Made by a program: the position numbers and the translations under genes
Source of the DNA: DASUPK01 sp963800285
GTDB lineage: Bacteria > Actinomycetota > Thermoleophilia > Solirubrobacterales > 70-9
Length of the DNA: 64,000 nt
Assembly: GCA_963800285.1 (NCBI GenBank)
Contig: CAWDAL010000029.1
Location: 134,077 to 198,076, forward strand
Direction: 5' to 3'
Part shown: positions 39,582 to 48,233 of the stretch, piece after piece
Layout of the letters: every line of letters begins with the position of its first letter
How positions within the stretch are numbered: the first letter of the stretch is position 1
Notes under the pieces: model-generated
Told to the model about the DNA's origin: nothing
The model's input: the letters and a program-made list of their open reading frames with translations, nothing else
Database searches by the model: none

Positions 39582-41513
39582 GTGGGCGCCGACTCCCTTT
39601 CGATCGCGCAGGTGAGCCCCCATCCGTGGGGCTCGCGGCACGAGATCAACGAGTTCGTGGCCCGGACCTCCGAGGAGCTCGCGAAGCGCGGCCACCGGAT
39701 TCTGATCGTCGCCCCGTCGGACTCGCGCGCCGCGATTCGCGAGAGCCGGAAGCTGATTCGGGAGGCGGGGGACAATCCCAAGGCGCTGCTCAAGGGCGAG
39801 AACCCCCGGGTGATCGCCGTCGGCCAGAGCATCCCGCTGCCCAGCGGCCCGCGCCGCAGGCCGGCGCCGCTTCCGCTCGACATCAGCGGCGCACTCGAGC
39901 GGCTGCTGGGGGCCGTCCCTCTCGACCTCGTGCACGTGCACGAGCCCTTCGCCCCCAGCACCGGCTCCGCCGCGCTTCGCCACTCCCAGTCGCTGAACGT
40001 CGCCAGCTTCCACGAGCCCGTCGAGCGCGTCCTCTCCACCCAGGTCGCGCGGATGCTGGTTGAGATCTTCTTCGGCCGGATCGACGCACGCACGGCCAGC
40101 AACGAGGCCACAGGCGAGCTCCTGCAGCGCTTCTTCCCGGGCAATTACCAGCTGATCAGGCCGGGGGCCGACGTCGCCGAGCCGGCGCTCGAGCCTCCAC
40201 CGCCGGGGAGAGTCCGGATCGTGTACTGCGCCGAGGAGGAGCGCGGCGCGCTGCGCCTGCTGCTGCGCGCGCTGCGCAAGCTGCCCGAGGACGTCGACTG
40301 GGAGGGAGTGATCTGGTTCGACGGGCCCACGGACCCGCTCGCCCGCGTCAGCAGGCGGATGCGCGAGAGGCTCCGTGTGGTCCGGCCACGGGACGGCGAG
40401 CCCGCTGAGTTCCTGGCGGGGGCGGACATCGCCTGCCTCGCGTCGGGCGGCGTGCGCGCGGCCCCCGGATTGATTCGGAAGGCTCTTGCGGCGGGCGCGG
40501 TCCCGGTCGTGTCCGACCTGGAGCTCTATCGCGAGCTGGTCGGCGAAGGCGAGCGAGGGCTCCTGTTCCCGCTCGGTGACGTGCTCACCCTGGCGGCGCA
40601 GCTGGAGCGGCTCTGCCGCGACGGCGCGCTCCGCGATGAGCTGCGCACAGCCGCACGCGGTTGCGAGGAGGCGCGACCCTGGTCCGAGGTCACCGACGAG
40701 GTCGAGGCCGTCTACCGCCGACTGGCCGGTCGTCGCCAGGACCCGGAGGGCAACCCCGAGATCCGCCGGCGCCTGCGGGACCGCGAATACGTCCACGTCG
40801 ACCTCCACATGCACACCGACCACTCGCCGGACTGCGCGACCCCGGCAGACCTGCTGCTCGAGACAGCCAAGGAACGGGGGCTCGGCGCGATCGCGATCAC
40901 GGACCACAACGAGATCTCCGGCGCCCTGGAGGCGCGGGAGATCGCTCGGCGGATCGGCGGGATCAGGGTGATCGTGGCGGAGGAGGTGAAGACCGCGCAC
41001 GAGGGGGAGGTCATCGGCCTCTTCCTCAGCGAGAGGATCGAGCGGGGCATGTCGATGGCCGAGACGATCGCCGAGATCCGCCGCCAGGGCGGCCTCGTCT
41101 ACGTCCCCCATCCGTTCGATCGCCTCCACTCCGTCCCCGACTACGAGCACCTGCTCGAGATCGTGGATCAGATCGACATCCTCGAGGTCTTCAATCCGCG
41201 GGTGACGCTCTCCGCCTTCAACGAGGAGGCGGTCCGCTTCGCGCGCAAGTACGCGATCGTCCCCGGCGCCGGGTCCGACAGCCATGTCGCGCAGGGCCTC
41301 GGCAGCGTCAAGATCCGCCTGCGGGAATTCGATGGGGCACAGGAGTTCCTCGAGTCGATGAGGGAGGCGGACATCGTTCGCAAGCACAAGAACCTCGTCT
41401 ACGTCCAGGCGCTCAAGTTCCTGCAGACCAGCGGCGGCCGCGGCGGGCGCTCCCTCGCTGGTCGGGATGGGAGAAAGACGCGGGCCCGCCGTCGCAGCGC
41501 GAGCAAGAGTTGA
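39582..41513 (+). CDS. PimA-like GT4 glycosyltransferase fused to a PHP phosphoesterase domain
   Basis: 643 aa, GTG start. Residues 1-390 are a GT-B fold close to PimA: IAQVSPHPWGSRHEINEFV, DLVHVHEPFAPSTGSAAL, SFHEP, IRPGADV, and a C-terminal SDLELYRELV. The GT4 E-x7-E element (GGESFGIVLVEAMAAG in PimA) reads GVRAAPGLIRKALAAG here, so both Glu are replaced, by R292 and K300. Residues 403-590 are a PHP domain with H409, H411, D441-H442, E467/E468, H510, D566 and H568 (VDLHMHTDHS, TDHNE, VPHP, GSDSH), all intact. The glycosyl domain may therefore be a binding module for inositol-lipid and the PHP part the active phosphoesterase (inference). Confidence 0.85.
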   Translation: MGADSLSIAQVSPHPWGSRHEINEFVARTSEELAKRGHRILIVAPSDSRAAIRESRKLIREAGDNPKALLKGENPRVIAVGQSIPLPSGPRRRPAPLPLDISGALERLLGAVPLDLVHVHEPFAPSTGSAALRHSQSLNVASFHEPVERVLSTQVARMLVEIFFGRIDARTASNEATGELLQRFFPGNYQLIRPGADVAEPALEPPPPGRVRIVYCAEEERGALRLLLRALRKLPEDVDWEGVIWFDGPTDPLARVSRRMRERLRVVRPRDGEPAEFLAGADIACLASGGVRAAPGLIRKALAAGAVPVVSDLELYRELVGEGERGLLFPLGDVLTLAAQLERLCRDGALRDELRTAARGCEEARPWSEVTDEVEAVYRRLAGRRQDPEGNPEIRRRLRDREYVHVDLHMHTDHSPDCATPADLLLETAKERGLGAIAITDHNEISGALEAREIARRIGGIRVIVAEEVKTAHEGEVIGLFLSERIERGMSMAETIAEIRRQGGLVYVPHPFDRLHSVPDYEHLLEIVDQIDILEVFNPRVTLSAFNEEAVRFARKYAIVPGAGSDSHVAQGLGSVKIRLREFDGAQEFLESMREADIVRKHKNLVYVQALKFLQTSGGRGGRSLAGRDGRKTRARRRSASKS

Positions 41514-42169
41514 TGCACCCGCAAGGGGCCGAGCCCGGCCCGAAGAAGAGGCAAGGCGCCGTGTCATCCATAACCGACGACGAGATCCGCGAGAAGTACC
41601 TCGAGCGCGCGATCCGGGAGCTGAACGACCTGGGCAGGGACCTCGCCGCCTGCGAGGACTGCCCCCGAGGCAACGTGATGCCCGTGCAGGGCTCCGGCCA
41701 CCCTCAGGCCGACATCATGATGCTGAAGCGCTCCGCGACCGCCTCGGAGATCGAGGAGGGGGTGGCGTTCTACGGACGGGCCGGCAATGCGCTGATGAAG
41801 AGCTTCAAGCGGCTCGCGATCGACCCGATCGTCGTCTTCGGGACGCTCTGCGTGAAGTGCCCGCTGACCGATCCCACCCACGCCTCCGACGCCTGCGTCG
41901 CCAGGGTCGCCGAGGAGATCGCGATCGTGCAGCCGCGGATCGTCGTGGTGATGGGGGATGAGGCCCTCGACACCCTGAACGAGCTGGAGCTGCCTCTCGC
42001 GGAGCGAATCGACCCGATCGAGGGCGAGGTGCAGCGGCTCACCCCGACGACGGACGCGCTGTACGTGCCCGACATCGACAACTCACTCGACACCGAGGAC
42101 GCGAAGCAGCGCTTCTGGTCGGCCTTCAGGGTGCTCGGCGACTGGTACGACTGTTTGCCGCCTTACTAG
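41513..42169 (+). CDS. Divergent uracil-DNA-glycosylase-superfamily protein lacking catalytic motifs
   Basis: 218 aa from the ATG at 41513, which overlaps the GT-PHP stop (TGATG). The Fe-S Cys set of family 4 UDGs appears kept: C47-x2-C50, C116 (CVKC) and C128. YGRAGNALMKSF recalls the GxPFVGxAG motif. The GEAPG catalytic loop is replaced by LKRSA (71-75), and the C-terminal HPAA motif is replaced by VPDIDNSLD. It is probably not a normal uracil glycosylase. It may bind nucleic acid or be a repurposed Fe-S protein. Cotranscribed with GT-PHP and perhaps with the zinc ribbon. Confidence 0.75.
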   Translation: MHPQGAEPGPKKRQGAVSSITDDEIREKYLERAIRELNDLGRDLAACEDCPRGNVMPVQGSGHPQADIMMLKRSATASEIEEGVAFYGRAGNALMKSFKRLAIDPIVVFGTLCVKCPLTDPTHASDACVARVAEEIAIVQPRIVVVMGDEALDTLNELELPLAERIDPIEGEVQRLTPTTDALYVPDIDNSLDTEDAKQRFWSAFRVLGDWYDCLPPY

Positions 42170-42190
42170 GTCCGGGAATAGACTGGGTCC

Positions 42191-42379
42191 ATGGAGCTCG
42201 AGGAACGGACGATCGAGCAGCTGCCCGACCGGTGCCAGAACTGCGGCGCCACGCTCACCGACGCCGAGAAGGAGACCGCGCTCACGGACGGGCCGCCGAG
42301 CGGCCTCGTGCTGTGCGCGACCTGCGCGTCGGAGGTGGTCCCGGTCGAGGACGCTGACGACGCCGAGGCGGAGGCCTAG
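42191..42379 (+). CDS. Small zinc-ribbon protein
   Basis: 62 aa. Two CxxC pairs (CQNC at about 15-18, CATC at about 42-45) would bind one zinc; the C-terminus is acidic (VEDADDAEAEA). Family not recognised. It follows the UDG-like gene by 21 bases on the same strand. Its last four bases overlap the end of the convergent GH5 gene. Confidence 0.7.
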   Translation: MELEERTIEQLPDRCQNCGATLTDAEKETALTDGPPSGLVLCATCASEVVPVEDADDAEAEA

Positions 42380-43950
42380 CGCCGGCGCTTCTTGAGCTTC
42401 GCCCTCACGCGGCAGGCGACCTGATTGCGGCTTCCTGCCCGAGGCACGACGGTGACCCTCACGTTGCGCTTCCGCGGGCAGGCCACGACGCGGAGCAGGC
42501 TCGCGTTGGGCTTCGAGGCGATCCCGCCGCCCCGCACGGCGACCGTGTAGCCGGCCGGATAGTGGTCCGGGGGCACGAAGATCTGCGTCTGGCGGAATTT
42601 CGTCTTTGAGCGCTTGCGCGAGTGTCGCCGGTGGAGCCGGCGCGCGAACTTCTTGCCCGTCGGGCCCTTGGTCGAGTAGGTGAGGGTGAACCGGCGAGTC
42701 GAGGGATCGAACCCGTAGCCGGTCGGAGTGCCCGCCACCACCTGCGGATATGGCTCGGAAAGCACGTCGAGCTTCGACTGCTTGACGTTCGAGCCGGTCG
42801 GCGGCTGGTTCGGGTCGATCACGATGGCCTGGTGCCCGGTACCCGACGTCGTCGGGTCGAGGCACTCGCAGTAGTGCCAGTACTCCCAGGAGACCATGTG
42901 CCGGTCCGCCTGCTCCACGTCTTGACGGATTGAGTCGAGGTCGTCGGTCGCGCCGAACTCGCTCAGCATCAGGGCGTCGCCGGTGGCCTGAGCGTGCTTG
43001 TCGGCGTTCTGGAACACCCGCTCGTCGATCGCCGGGCAGCCCAGGCCGGCGGTCCCGGCAACCAGTCCGGCGAGGCAGTAGACGTGGAAGCTCATTCCCA
43101 GCGAGGGGTCGCCCAGCTGCGGGATGTTGGTGTCGGCACCGAAGTTGAAGACCACGTTGGGCTCGTACCAGAGGAGCTTCTGGCGGTCCGTCTTCCTGAT
43201 CGCGGCAGTCAAGCTGCGGTAGAAGGGCGCCAGTGTGTTGTTGTCGAAGCCGGGGCACCCGGTGAGGACCGCGCACGTCGCGAAGGCGGTCCCGGGCCAG
43301 GGCTCGTTCATCAGGTCGAAGCCGACCGTGTGCTTGGCGGAGGCGAAGCGGGTGGCCACGTGCGCCCAAGCGGCCACGTAGCGCGCCTGTAGGCCCACCC
43401 CACCGGGGCCGGCGTCGTTCGCCCAGAAGTGGTCGAACGCGCGGTTCAGCGCCGGATTCGTCAGGTAGTTGGCCGGAAAGCCGTTCTGGGGATTGGGGAG
43501 CCCGTCGTCCTGAACGGCCCAGTCAGGCCAGCCCTCCCCCTGGAACTTCTCGTTGTAGAGATCCTGATGGAAGTCGAGCTGGCTGAAGACGCCATGACTG
43601 GCGAGGTTCGCCTCGGTGGCGGCGATGGCGTTGAGGTAGGCATCCGCATAGGTGCCCGGCGTCGGCTCGACCGCCTTGTAGATCAATCCGAGCCGAACGG
43701 CGTCAAAGCCGTAGCGCTGCAGGAACGCGGCGTCGTCGTCGCCGAAGCCCTGCGCCGACGGCGCGTACGGCGGCTGCTTGCTGACCATGTTGACCCCGTG
43801 CAGGATCGCCACGCGGCCCTTCGCGTCGGTGATCCAGCGGCCGGAGTGGCCGAGCGGGGCGGTCGGCCCGGCTTCGGCCGCCGGAGCGAGGGAGATCGTT
43901 GCCAGGGCCGCGGCGGCGGCGATCGCCATGGCTCTCCTCGCCCAGCGCAT
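42376..43950 (-). CDS. Exported GH5 glycoside hydrolase, endoglycoceramidase-like, with polybasic tail
   Basis: 524 aa; signal peptide (AIAAAAALATISLAPAAEA). GH5 TIM barrel: HGVNMVSK, LDFHQDLYNE, acid/base N215-E216 (FDLMNEPW) and nucleophile E331 (LMLSEFGAT). The HQDLY and WPDWAVQDDGLP segments match bacterial endoglycoceramidases, which release glycan from glycosphingolipids. A C-terminal beta domain follows, with Arg/Lys clusters (RRLHRRHSRKRSKTK) and a terminal KLKKRRR. It is convergent with the inositol-lipid cluster. A glycolipid substrate is likely, ceramide unproven. Confidence 0.85.
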   Translation of the reverse strand: MRWARRAMAIAAAAALATISLAPAAEAGPTAPLGHSGRWITDAKGRVAILHGVNMVSKQPPYAPSAQGFGDDDAAFLQRYGFDAVRLGLIYKAVEPTPGTYADAYLNAIAATEANLASHGVFSQLDFHQDLYNEKFQGEGWPDWAVQDDGLPNPQNGFPANYLTNPALNRAFDHFWANDAGPGGVGLQARYVAAWAHVATRFASAKHTVGFDLMNEPWPGTAFATCAVLTGCPGFDNNTLAPFYRSLTAAIRKTDRQKLLWYEPNVVFNFGADTNIPQLGDPSLGMSFHVYCLAGLVAGTAGLGCPAIDERVFQNADKHAQATGDALMLSEFGATDDLDSIRQDVEQADRHMVSWEYWHYCECLDPTTSGTGHQAIVIDPNQPPTGSNVKQSKLDVLSEPYPQVVAGTPTGYGFDPSTRRFTLTYSTKGPTGKKFARRLHRRHSRKRSKTKFRQTQIFVPPDHYPAGYTVAVRGGGIASKPNASLLRVVACPRKRNVRVTVVPRAGSRNQVACRVRAKLKKRRR

Positions 43951-43978
43951 GGCGCCAGTATGCCGGGAACAGGCTCAG

Positions 43979-44371
43979 CTAGGCGGTCTCGCCCAGAGTG
44001 TCGGCGAGCACCGCGACGTGGGTGGGATGCGCCTCCGACTGAACCTTGCGGCCGGCGTCGGTGACGCAGGCGTAGACGCCGCGGCGGTCGTGGTCGCAGA
44101 CGTTGCGGCAGACGAAGCCGTCGTCCTCGAGGCGCTGTACGAGCCTGGAGAGCGCACTCTGGCTCAGGTGGATCTCCTCTGCCAGCTCCTGGATGCGGCG
44201 GTGCCCCTCGGGGGAGTCGGAGAGACGGCGCAGGACCTCGTACTCGGTGAGCGAGAGGCGGTGCTCTCGCTGGAGGCGGTGCTCAAGGGCTTCGCGAACG
44301 CGGGCGTGCTCGGACTCGAGCTCGTTCCACCTGTCTAGAAGCTGATCTCTCTGTGCTGCGTCAGCGGCCAT
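43979..44371 (-). CDS. MarR-family transcriptional regulator
   Basis: 130 aa from the ATG at 44371, with AAGGAG nine bases upstream; the longer frame to 44518 runs through the operator region and is not credible. Winged HTH: LTEYEVLRRLSDSPEG, IQELAEEIHLSQSALSRLVQRLEDDGFV (recognition helix), then the wing CDHDRRGVYACVTDAG. It is divergent from the MFS exporter at 44510, with inverted repeats between, the classical MarR-exporter arrangement. The ligand is unknown. Confidence 0.92.
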   Translation of the reverse strand: MAADAAQRDQLLDRWNELESEHARVREALEHRLQREHRLSLTEYEVLRRLSDSPEGHRRIQELAEEIHLSQSALSRLVQRLEDDGFVCRNVCDHDRRGVYACVTDAGRKVQSEAHPTHVAVLADTLGETA

Positions 44372-44411
44372 CGCGGCCCACTCCTTCTGCCCCTGTGCGA
44401 GGCACGTTATA

Positions 44412-44460
44412 GCAAGAGTTGCTTGTACATAACTTGTTGGCACATTGCATGCGTATGCAT
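44412..44460. promoter_or_regulatory. Inverted repeats between marR-type gene and MFS gene
   Basis: AGCAA-GAG-TTGCT (44412-44424) and TGCAT-GCGT-ATGCA (44447-44460) are perfect inverted repeats. CTTG motifs also recur at 44423 and 44434. This AT-richer 138-base space carries both divergent promoters and is the likely MarR binding region. Confidence 0.55.
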
Positions 44461-44509
44461 ATACTACCCGCCTCACGAGTACTGCCCTTGGACCGTTTGG
44501 GAGGTAGCA

Positions 44510-45979
44510 ATGGAGCAAGCGACACAGACTTCACCGGCAACTCGATTCGACTCGCGCCTCTGGGGGCTTCTGCTGCTCCTCTGCGGCGTCCTGTTCTTGG
44601 ACGGAATGGACGTCTCGATGGTCGCGGTGGCACTGCCCAACATCGGGCATGAGCTCGGTCTAGAGCCCAGCTCGCTGCAGTGGATCGTCAGCGGCTATGT
44701 GCTCGGCTATGGCGGCCTGCTGCTGCTCGGCGGCCGCGCGGCCGATCTGATCGGCCGCCGCAAGGTTCTGCTCGCCGGCCTGGCCGTCTTCGTGGTCGCG
44801 TCGTTCATCGGCGGCATCGCCAATGACGGCACCACACTGATCGCGACCAGGTTCATCAAGGGCGCGTCGGCGGCCTTCACCGCTCCGGCCGGGCTCTCGA
44901 TCATCACCACGAAGTTCGCCGAGGGGCCGGCGCGCAACAAGGCCCTGAGCGTCTACACGGCGACGGGCGCCAGCGGTTGGTCGGCCGGCCTGATCTTCGG
45001 CGGACTGCTCACCGAGCTCGGGTGGCGGTGGACATTCTTCATGCCGGTGCCGATCGCCGCGGGCATCCTGTTCCTGCTGCCGCGCTACCTCGATCGCGAT
45101 CAGGGGGCGGGATTCTCGCTCCGGAAGCTCGACTTCGGGGGCACGGCGACCCTGGCCGCTTCCATGCTGGGGCTCGTCTACACGGTGGTCGAGGCGCCGG
45201 ACGTCGGCTGGGGCTCGGCGCGCACGCTGCTCTCCTTCATCGGCGTGGCTGCGCTGCTCAGCGCCTTCGTCCTGATCGAGCAGCACAGCCCGAATCCCCT
45301 GGTTCGCCTTGGCATCCTGCGCTCGCCGCAACTGCGGCGTGCCAATTTCGGCGCCATGGCGCTGCTCGGCAGCTGGTTCGGCTTCCAGTTCATGGGCACC
45401 CTGTACATGCAGGACCTGAGGGACTGGTCGGCGGTCGAGATGGCCCTGGCCTTCCTGCCCACCGGACTGATCGTGGCGACGGGCTCGCCGAACATCGGGC
45501 GACTGGTCAACCGGGTGGGAACGACGGTACCGATCGCGATTGGTCTCGTCAGCCTGGCGGCCTCGTACGTGCTGTTCCTCGACATCGGGGCGAACACCGA
45601 CTACCTGACCGGGATGCTGCCGACGTTCATCCTGGCCGGGATCGGCTTCATGCTCACCTTCGGCCCGCTCAACATGGCCGCGACCGGTGGCGTGGCGCCC
45701 GAGGAGCAGGGCCTGGCCTCCGGGTTGGTCTACACCTCCTTCCAGGTCGGCGGGGCGATCGGACTCGCCATCGCCACGGCGGTGATCGACGCCGGCACCG
45801 CCGCGTCCAGCTCGCCCGCCGGGAGTTCCGCGGCGCTGCTCGACGGATTCCACCTGGCGATCCCGACCTCGCTGGCGATCGCGGTCATCGGCATCGCAAT
45901 CACCGTGGTGCCGCTGCTCACTGGGCGTCGCGCGCCTGCGCGCGTGGCGACCGCTGCCGCGGGCGATCATCCAGAGTAG
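44510..45979 (+). CDS. MFS exporter, DHA2 (14-helix, EmrB/QacA) type
   Basis: 489 aa from the ATG at 44510, with GGGAGGT upstream. 14 membrane helices expected. The N-terminal LDGMDVSMVAVALPNIGHEL (motif D1-like), WIVSGYVLGYGGLLLLGGRAADLIGRRK (motif A) and GWRWTFFMPVPIA (motif C region) are typical of DHA2 drug exporters. It is probably repressed by the divergent MarR protein. Substrate unknown. Confidence 0.92.
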   Translation: MEQATQTSPATRFDSRLWGLLLLLCGVLFLDGMDVSMVAVALPNIGHELGLEPSSLQWIVSGYVLGYGGLLLLGGRAADLIGRRKVLLAGLAVFVVASFIGGIANDGTTLIATRFIKGASAAFTAPAGLSIITTKFAEGPARNKALSVYTATGASGWSAGLIFGGLLTELGWRWTFFMPVPIAAGILFLLPRYLDRDQGAGFSLRKLDFGGTATLAASMLGLVYTVVEAPDVGWGSARTLLSFIGVAALLSAFVLIEQHSPNPLVRLGILRSPQLRRANFGAMALLGSWFGFQFMGTLYMQDLRDWSAVEMALAFLPTGLIVATGSPNIGRLVNRVGTTVPIAIGLVSLAASYVLFLDIGANTDYLTGMLPTFILAGIGFMLTFGPLNMAATGGVAPEEQGLASGLVYTSFQVGGAIGLAIATAVIDAGTAASSSPAGSSAALLDGFHLAIPTSLAIAVIGIAITVVPLLTGRRAPARVATAAAGDHPE

Positions 45980-46040
45980 TTCTCTCCCAGGGCCGATTCC
46001 CACGGGCGGGGCGCCAGACCGGCGTCCCGCCCGTGGCGCC

Positions 46041-46820
46041 CTACACGCCCGGCGCCGCCGCTTCCGCCAGGGCGCACATGTCCTCGAACGTCCCGCTGGC
46101 GAGTGCCCGGACGACGACGGTGTCGAGGGCGCGGTACCGAGAGAGCTGCACCTGCGCGTCGCCCGCATTCTCGGCGGCGACGCCGACGGTCCCCTCCGGC
46201 GCTCCTTGGCGATCGAAGTGGCCGCGGTAGCCCGGGTGCAGGTCGCGGTAGAAGGACTCGTCCTTGGCGAGCCGTTCCTCCGAGTCGGGTCCGACCGCCG
46301 TTCGCACGTAGCCGAAGACCGGTGGCGGCTCCCGCCCGGCCTCCCTCGCCCCCTCCTCGACCCGCTCGCGGGCCCCGGCGGCGAACTCGGGAGTCATCCA
46401 GTTGAAGAAGACGCCGTCCCACTCGGCACCGGCGAAGGCGCTCATCTTCGGTCCCATCGCGGCCATGACCAGGCGAACGCCGGGCAGCGCCTCGCGCAGA
46501 CCGGGGAGGGCCTTCCGCATCGTCGTCAGCGCCTTCTCGGTGAAGCCCGCGCCGAGGCCGAGCCAGAGCCGCCGCTTGTCGATCCCGAGGCGATCGATGT
46601 CGGCGGCGATCTCCGCCGGCGAGTGGCGGTCGAGGGCGATGACGGCGACCCCCAGGTCGATCCGCTCAGCGCCCCTGGCATAAGCCGCGAGCGTCTCGAG
46701 GCCCTTCGCGCCCGGGTGGTCGTTGGACCACATCGAGTCATAGCCGAGCTCCTGGCAGCGCCCGGCGAGGGGGCTCGCGGTCTCCGGGTCGAGGCCCGCG
46801 GTTACTCCGAACGCCCTCAC
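46041..46820 (-). CDS. LLM-class (F420-dependent-type) oxidoreductase
   Basis: 259 aa from the GTG at 46820, which overlaps the rlmD stop (GTGA); the longer frame to 46844 is less likely. Luciferase-like TIM barrel: FGVTAGLDPETASPLAGRCQELGYDSMW, SNDHPGAKGLETLAA, RIDLGVAVIALDRHSPAEIAADI and RLWLGLGAGF. These are the usual signatures of F420-dependent LLM enzymes, but FMN use cannot be excluded. Substrate unknown. Confidence 0.86.
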   Translation of the reverse strand: MRAFGVTAGLDPETASPLAGRCQELGYDSMWSNDHPGAKGLETLAAYARGAERIDLGVAVIALDRHSPAEIAADIDRLGIDKRRLWLGLGAGFTEKALTTMRKALPGLREALPGVRLVMAAMGPKMSAFAGAEWDGVFFNWMTPEFAAGARERVEEGAREAGREPPPVFGYVRTAVGPDSEERLAKDESFYRDLHPGYRGHFDRQGAPEGTVGVAAENAGDAQVQLSRYRALDTVVVRALASGTFEDMCALAEAAAPGV

Positions 46821-48157
46821 GCCTTCTCCAGGAGCGCGACGCACTCGATGTGCGGAGTCTGGGGAAACATGTCGACCGGCCTCACGCGGAGCAGCCTATA
46901 GCCGGCCTCCGCGAGCTGGGCGGCGTTGGGCGCCAGCGTGGTCGGGTTGCAGGAGACGTAGACGATGCGCGGGGCCTCGCACTCGATCAGCCGGCGAACC
47001 ACCTTCTTGGAGAGGCCCGCTCGCGGCGGGTCGACGACGACCACGTCTGGGCGCCCGGCTTCCTCGAGCAACGGCCGGATCTCCTTGCGGGCGTCGCCGG
47101 TCCGGAAGCGCGCGTTCTCGATCCCGTTGCGACGGGCGTTCTCCTCGGCGTCGACGATTGCATCGGGGACTATCTCGATCCCCCAGACCTCGCCGGCCGT
47201 CTTCGCCATGCTGAGGCCGAGCGTCCCAATCCCGCAGAAGAGATCGAAGACGCGCTCCGCGCCCGTCAGGCCCGCCAGATCGGTCGCAAGCCCGTAGAGA
47301 CGCTCGGCCATCTCGGTGTTCGTCTGGAAGAAGGCGCGGTGGGAGATCCGGAAGCGCAGGTCGCAGAGCTCCTCCTCCAGGTATTCGGCGCCGAGCGCTC
47401 CGGTGGGCCCGTCGGTCGTGCTGCCCGGCCCCTCGACGATCGTGTGCAGATCGACGGGCGGGCGCGGGATCTCGGCCGGAGAGGTGACCAGTCGGCTCTG
47501 CAGTTGCCCAGTGCGCCGGCCCTCGCGGATCACCAGGTTGCGAAAGACCCCCTGCCCGGCACGCGGATCCCAGGCCGGCAGCCCGGTCGAACGGGCCCAG
47601 TCGCGGAGCTCGTTGCGCCGCGCGTTGTTGCGCTCGGAGGCGAGTTGGCAGTCCTCGGCGTCGACGATCAAATCCCAGCGGCCGCGGGCGTGGAAGCCGA
47701 GCACGAGCTCGCCATCGCGCTCGCCGAAGGAGTACTCGAGCTTGTTCCGGTAGCGCCAGCGCTCGACCGCCGGCTCGATCGGCTCGAGCTCGAAGCCCTC
47801 CAGCCCGCCGAGCCGCACCAGTGCGTCCCCCACCTGGGCCTGCTTGTGGCGAAGCTGCTCCTCGTAGGCGAGACCCTGCCACGGGGCGCCCGGGCAGGGC
47901 TCGCCGCCGTGGTCGCAGCGCGGCGGGACGCGGTCGGGCGACTCTCGCAGGACCTCCTTCGCCTCAGCCTCGGCGTAGCCCCGCTTGGCCTTGGTGATCT
48001 CCGCCGTGACGCGGTCGCCCGGCAGCCCTCCCGCGACGAAAACGACGTAGCCGTTGCGGCGTGCCACGCCCTTGCCGCCGTAGGCGAGCGACTCGACATC
48101 GAGCGTGAGCAGCTCGCCGCGCGCGGGCCGCTCCGAGGTGATCGTCCCGTCGGGCAT
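46817..48157 (-). CDS. rlmD: RlmD/TrmA-family RNA uracil-C5-methyltransferase
   Basis: 446 aa. N-terminal TRAM domain (LTLDVESLAYGGKGVARRNGYVVFVAGGLPGD), then the methyltransferase: FDLFCGIGTLGLSMAK binds SAM, VVVDPPRAGLSKK, and the catalytic Cys in YVSCNPTTLA, with the general base Glu in HIECVALLEKA. The Fe-S cluster region reads CDHGGEPCPGAPWQ. The CxxC third Cys of RumA is missing, so the [4Fe-4S] cluster is probably absent. The target uracil (23S U747/U1939 type or tRNA U54) cannot be fixed from sequence. Confidence 0.9.
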   Translation of the reverse strand: MPDGTITSERPARGELLTLDVESLAYGGKGVARRNGYVVFVAGGLPGDRVTAEITKAKRGYAEAEAKEVLRESPDRVPPRCDHGGEPCPGAPWQGLAYEEQLRHKQAQVGDALVRLGGLEGFELEPIEPAVERWRYRNKLEYSFGERDGELVLGFHARGRWDLIVDAEDCQLASERNNARRNELRDWARSTGLPAWDPRAGQGVFRNLVIREGRRTGQLQSRLVTSPAEIPRPPVDLHTIVEGPGSTTDGPTGALGAEYLEEELCDLRFRISHRAFFQTNTEMAERLYGLATDLAGLTGAERVFDLFCGIGTLGLSMAKTAGEVWGIEIVPDAIVDAEENARRNGIENARFRTGDARKEIRPLLEEAGRPDVVVVDPPRAGLSKKVVRRLIECEAPRIVYVSCNPTTLAPNAAQLAEAGYRLLRVRPVDMFPQTPHIECVALLEKA

Positions 48158-48233
48158 CTCGGCCTATCGTTGCAGCCGCCGCCGTATAGGCTTGCGCGGA
48201 ATTTGCGAAAAAGCCCCGAGCAGGAGGTCCAAG

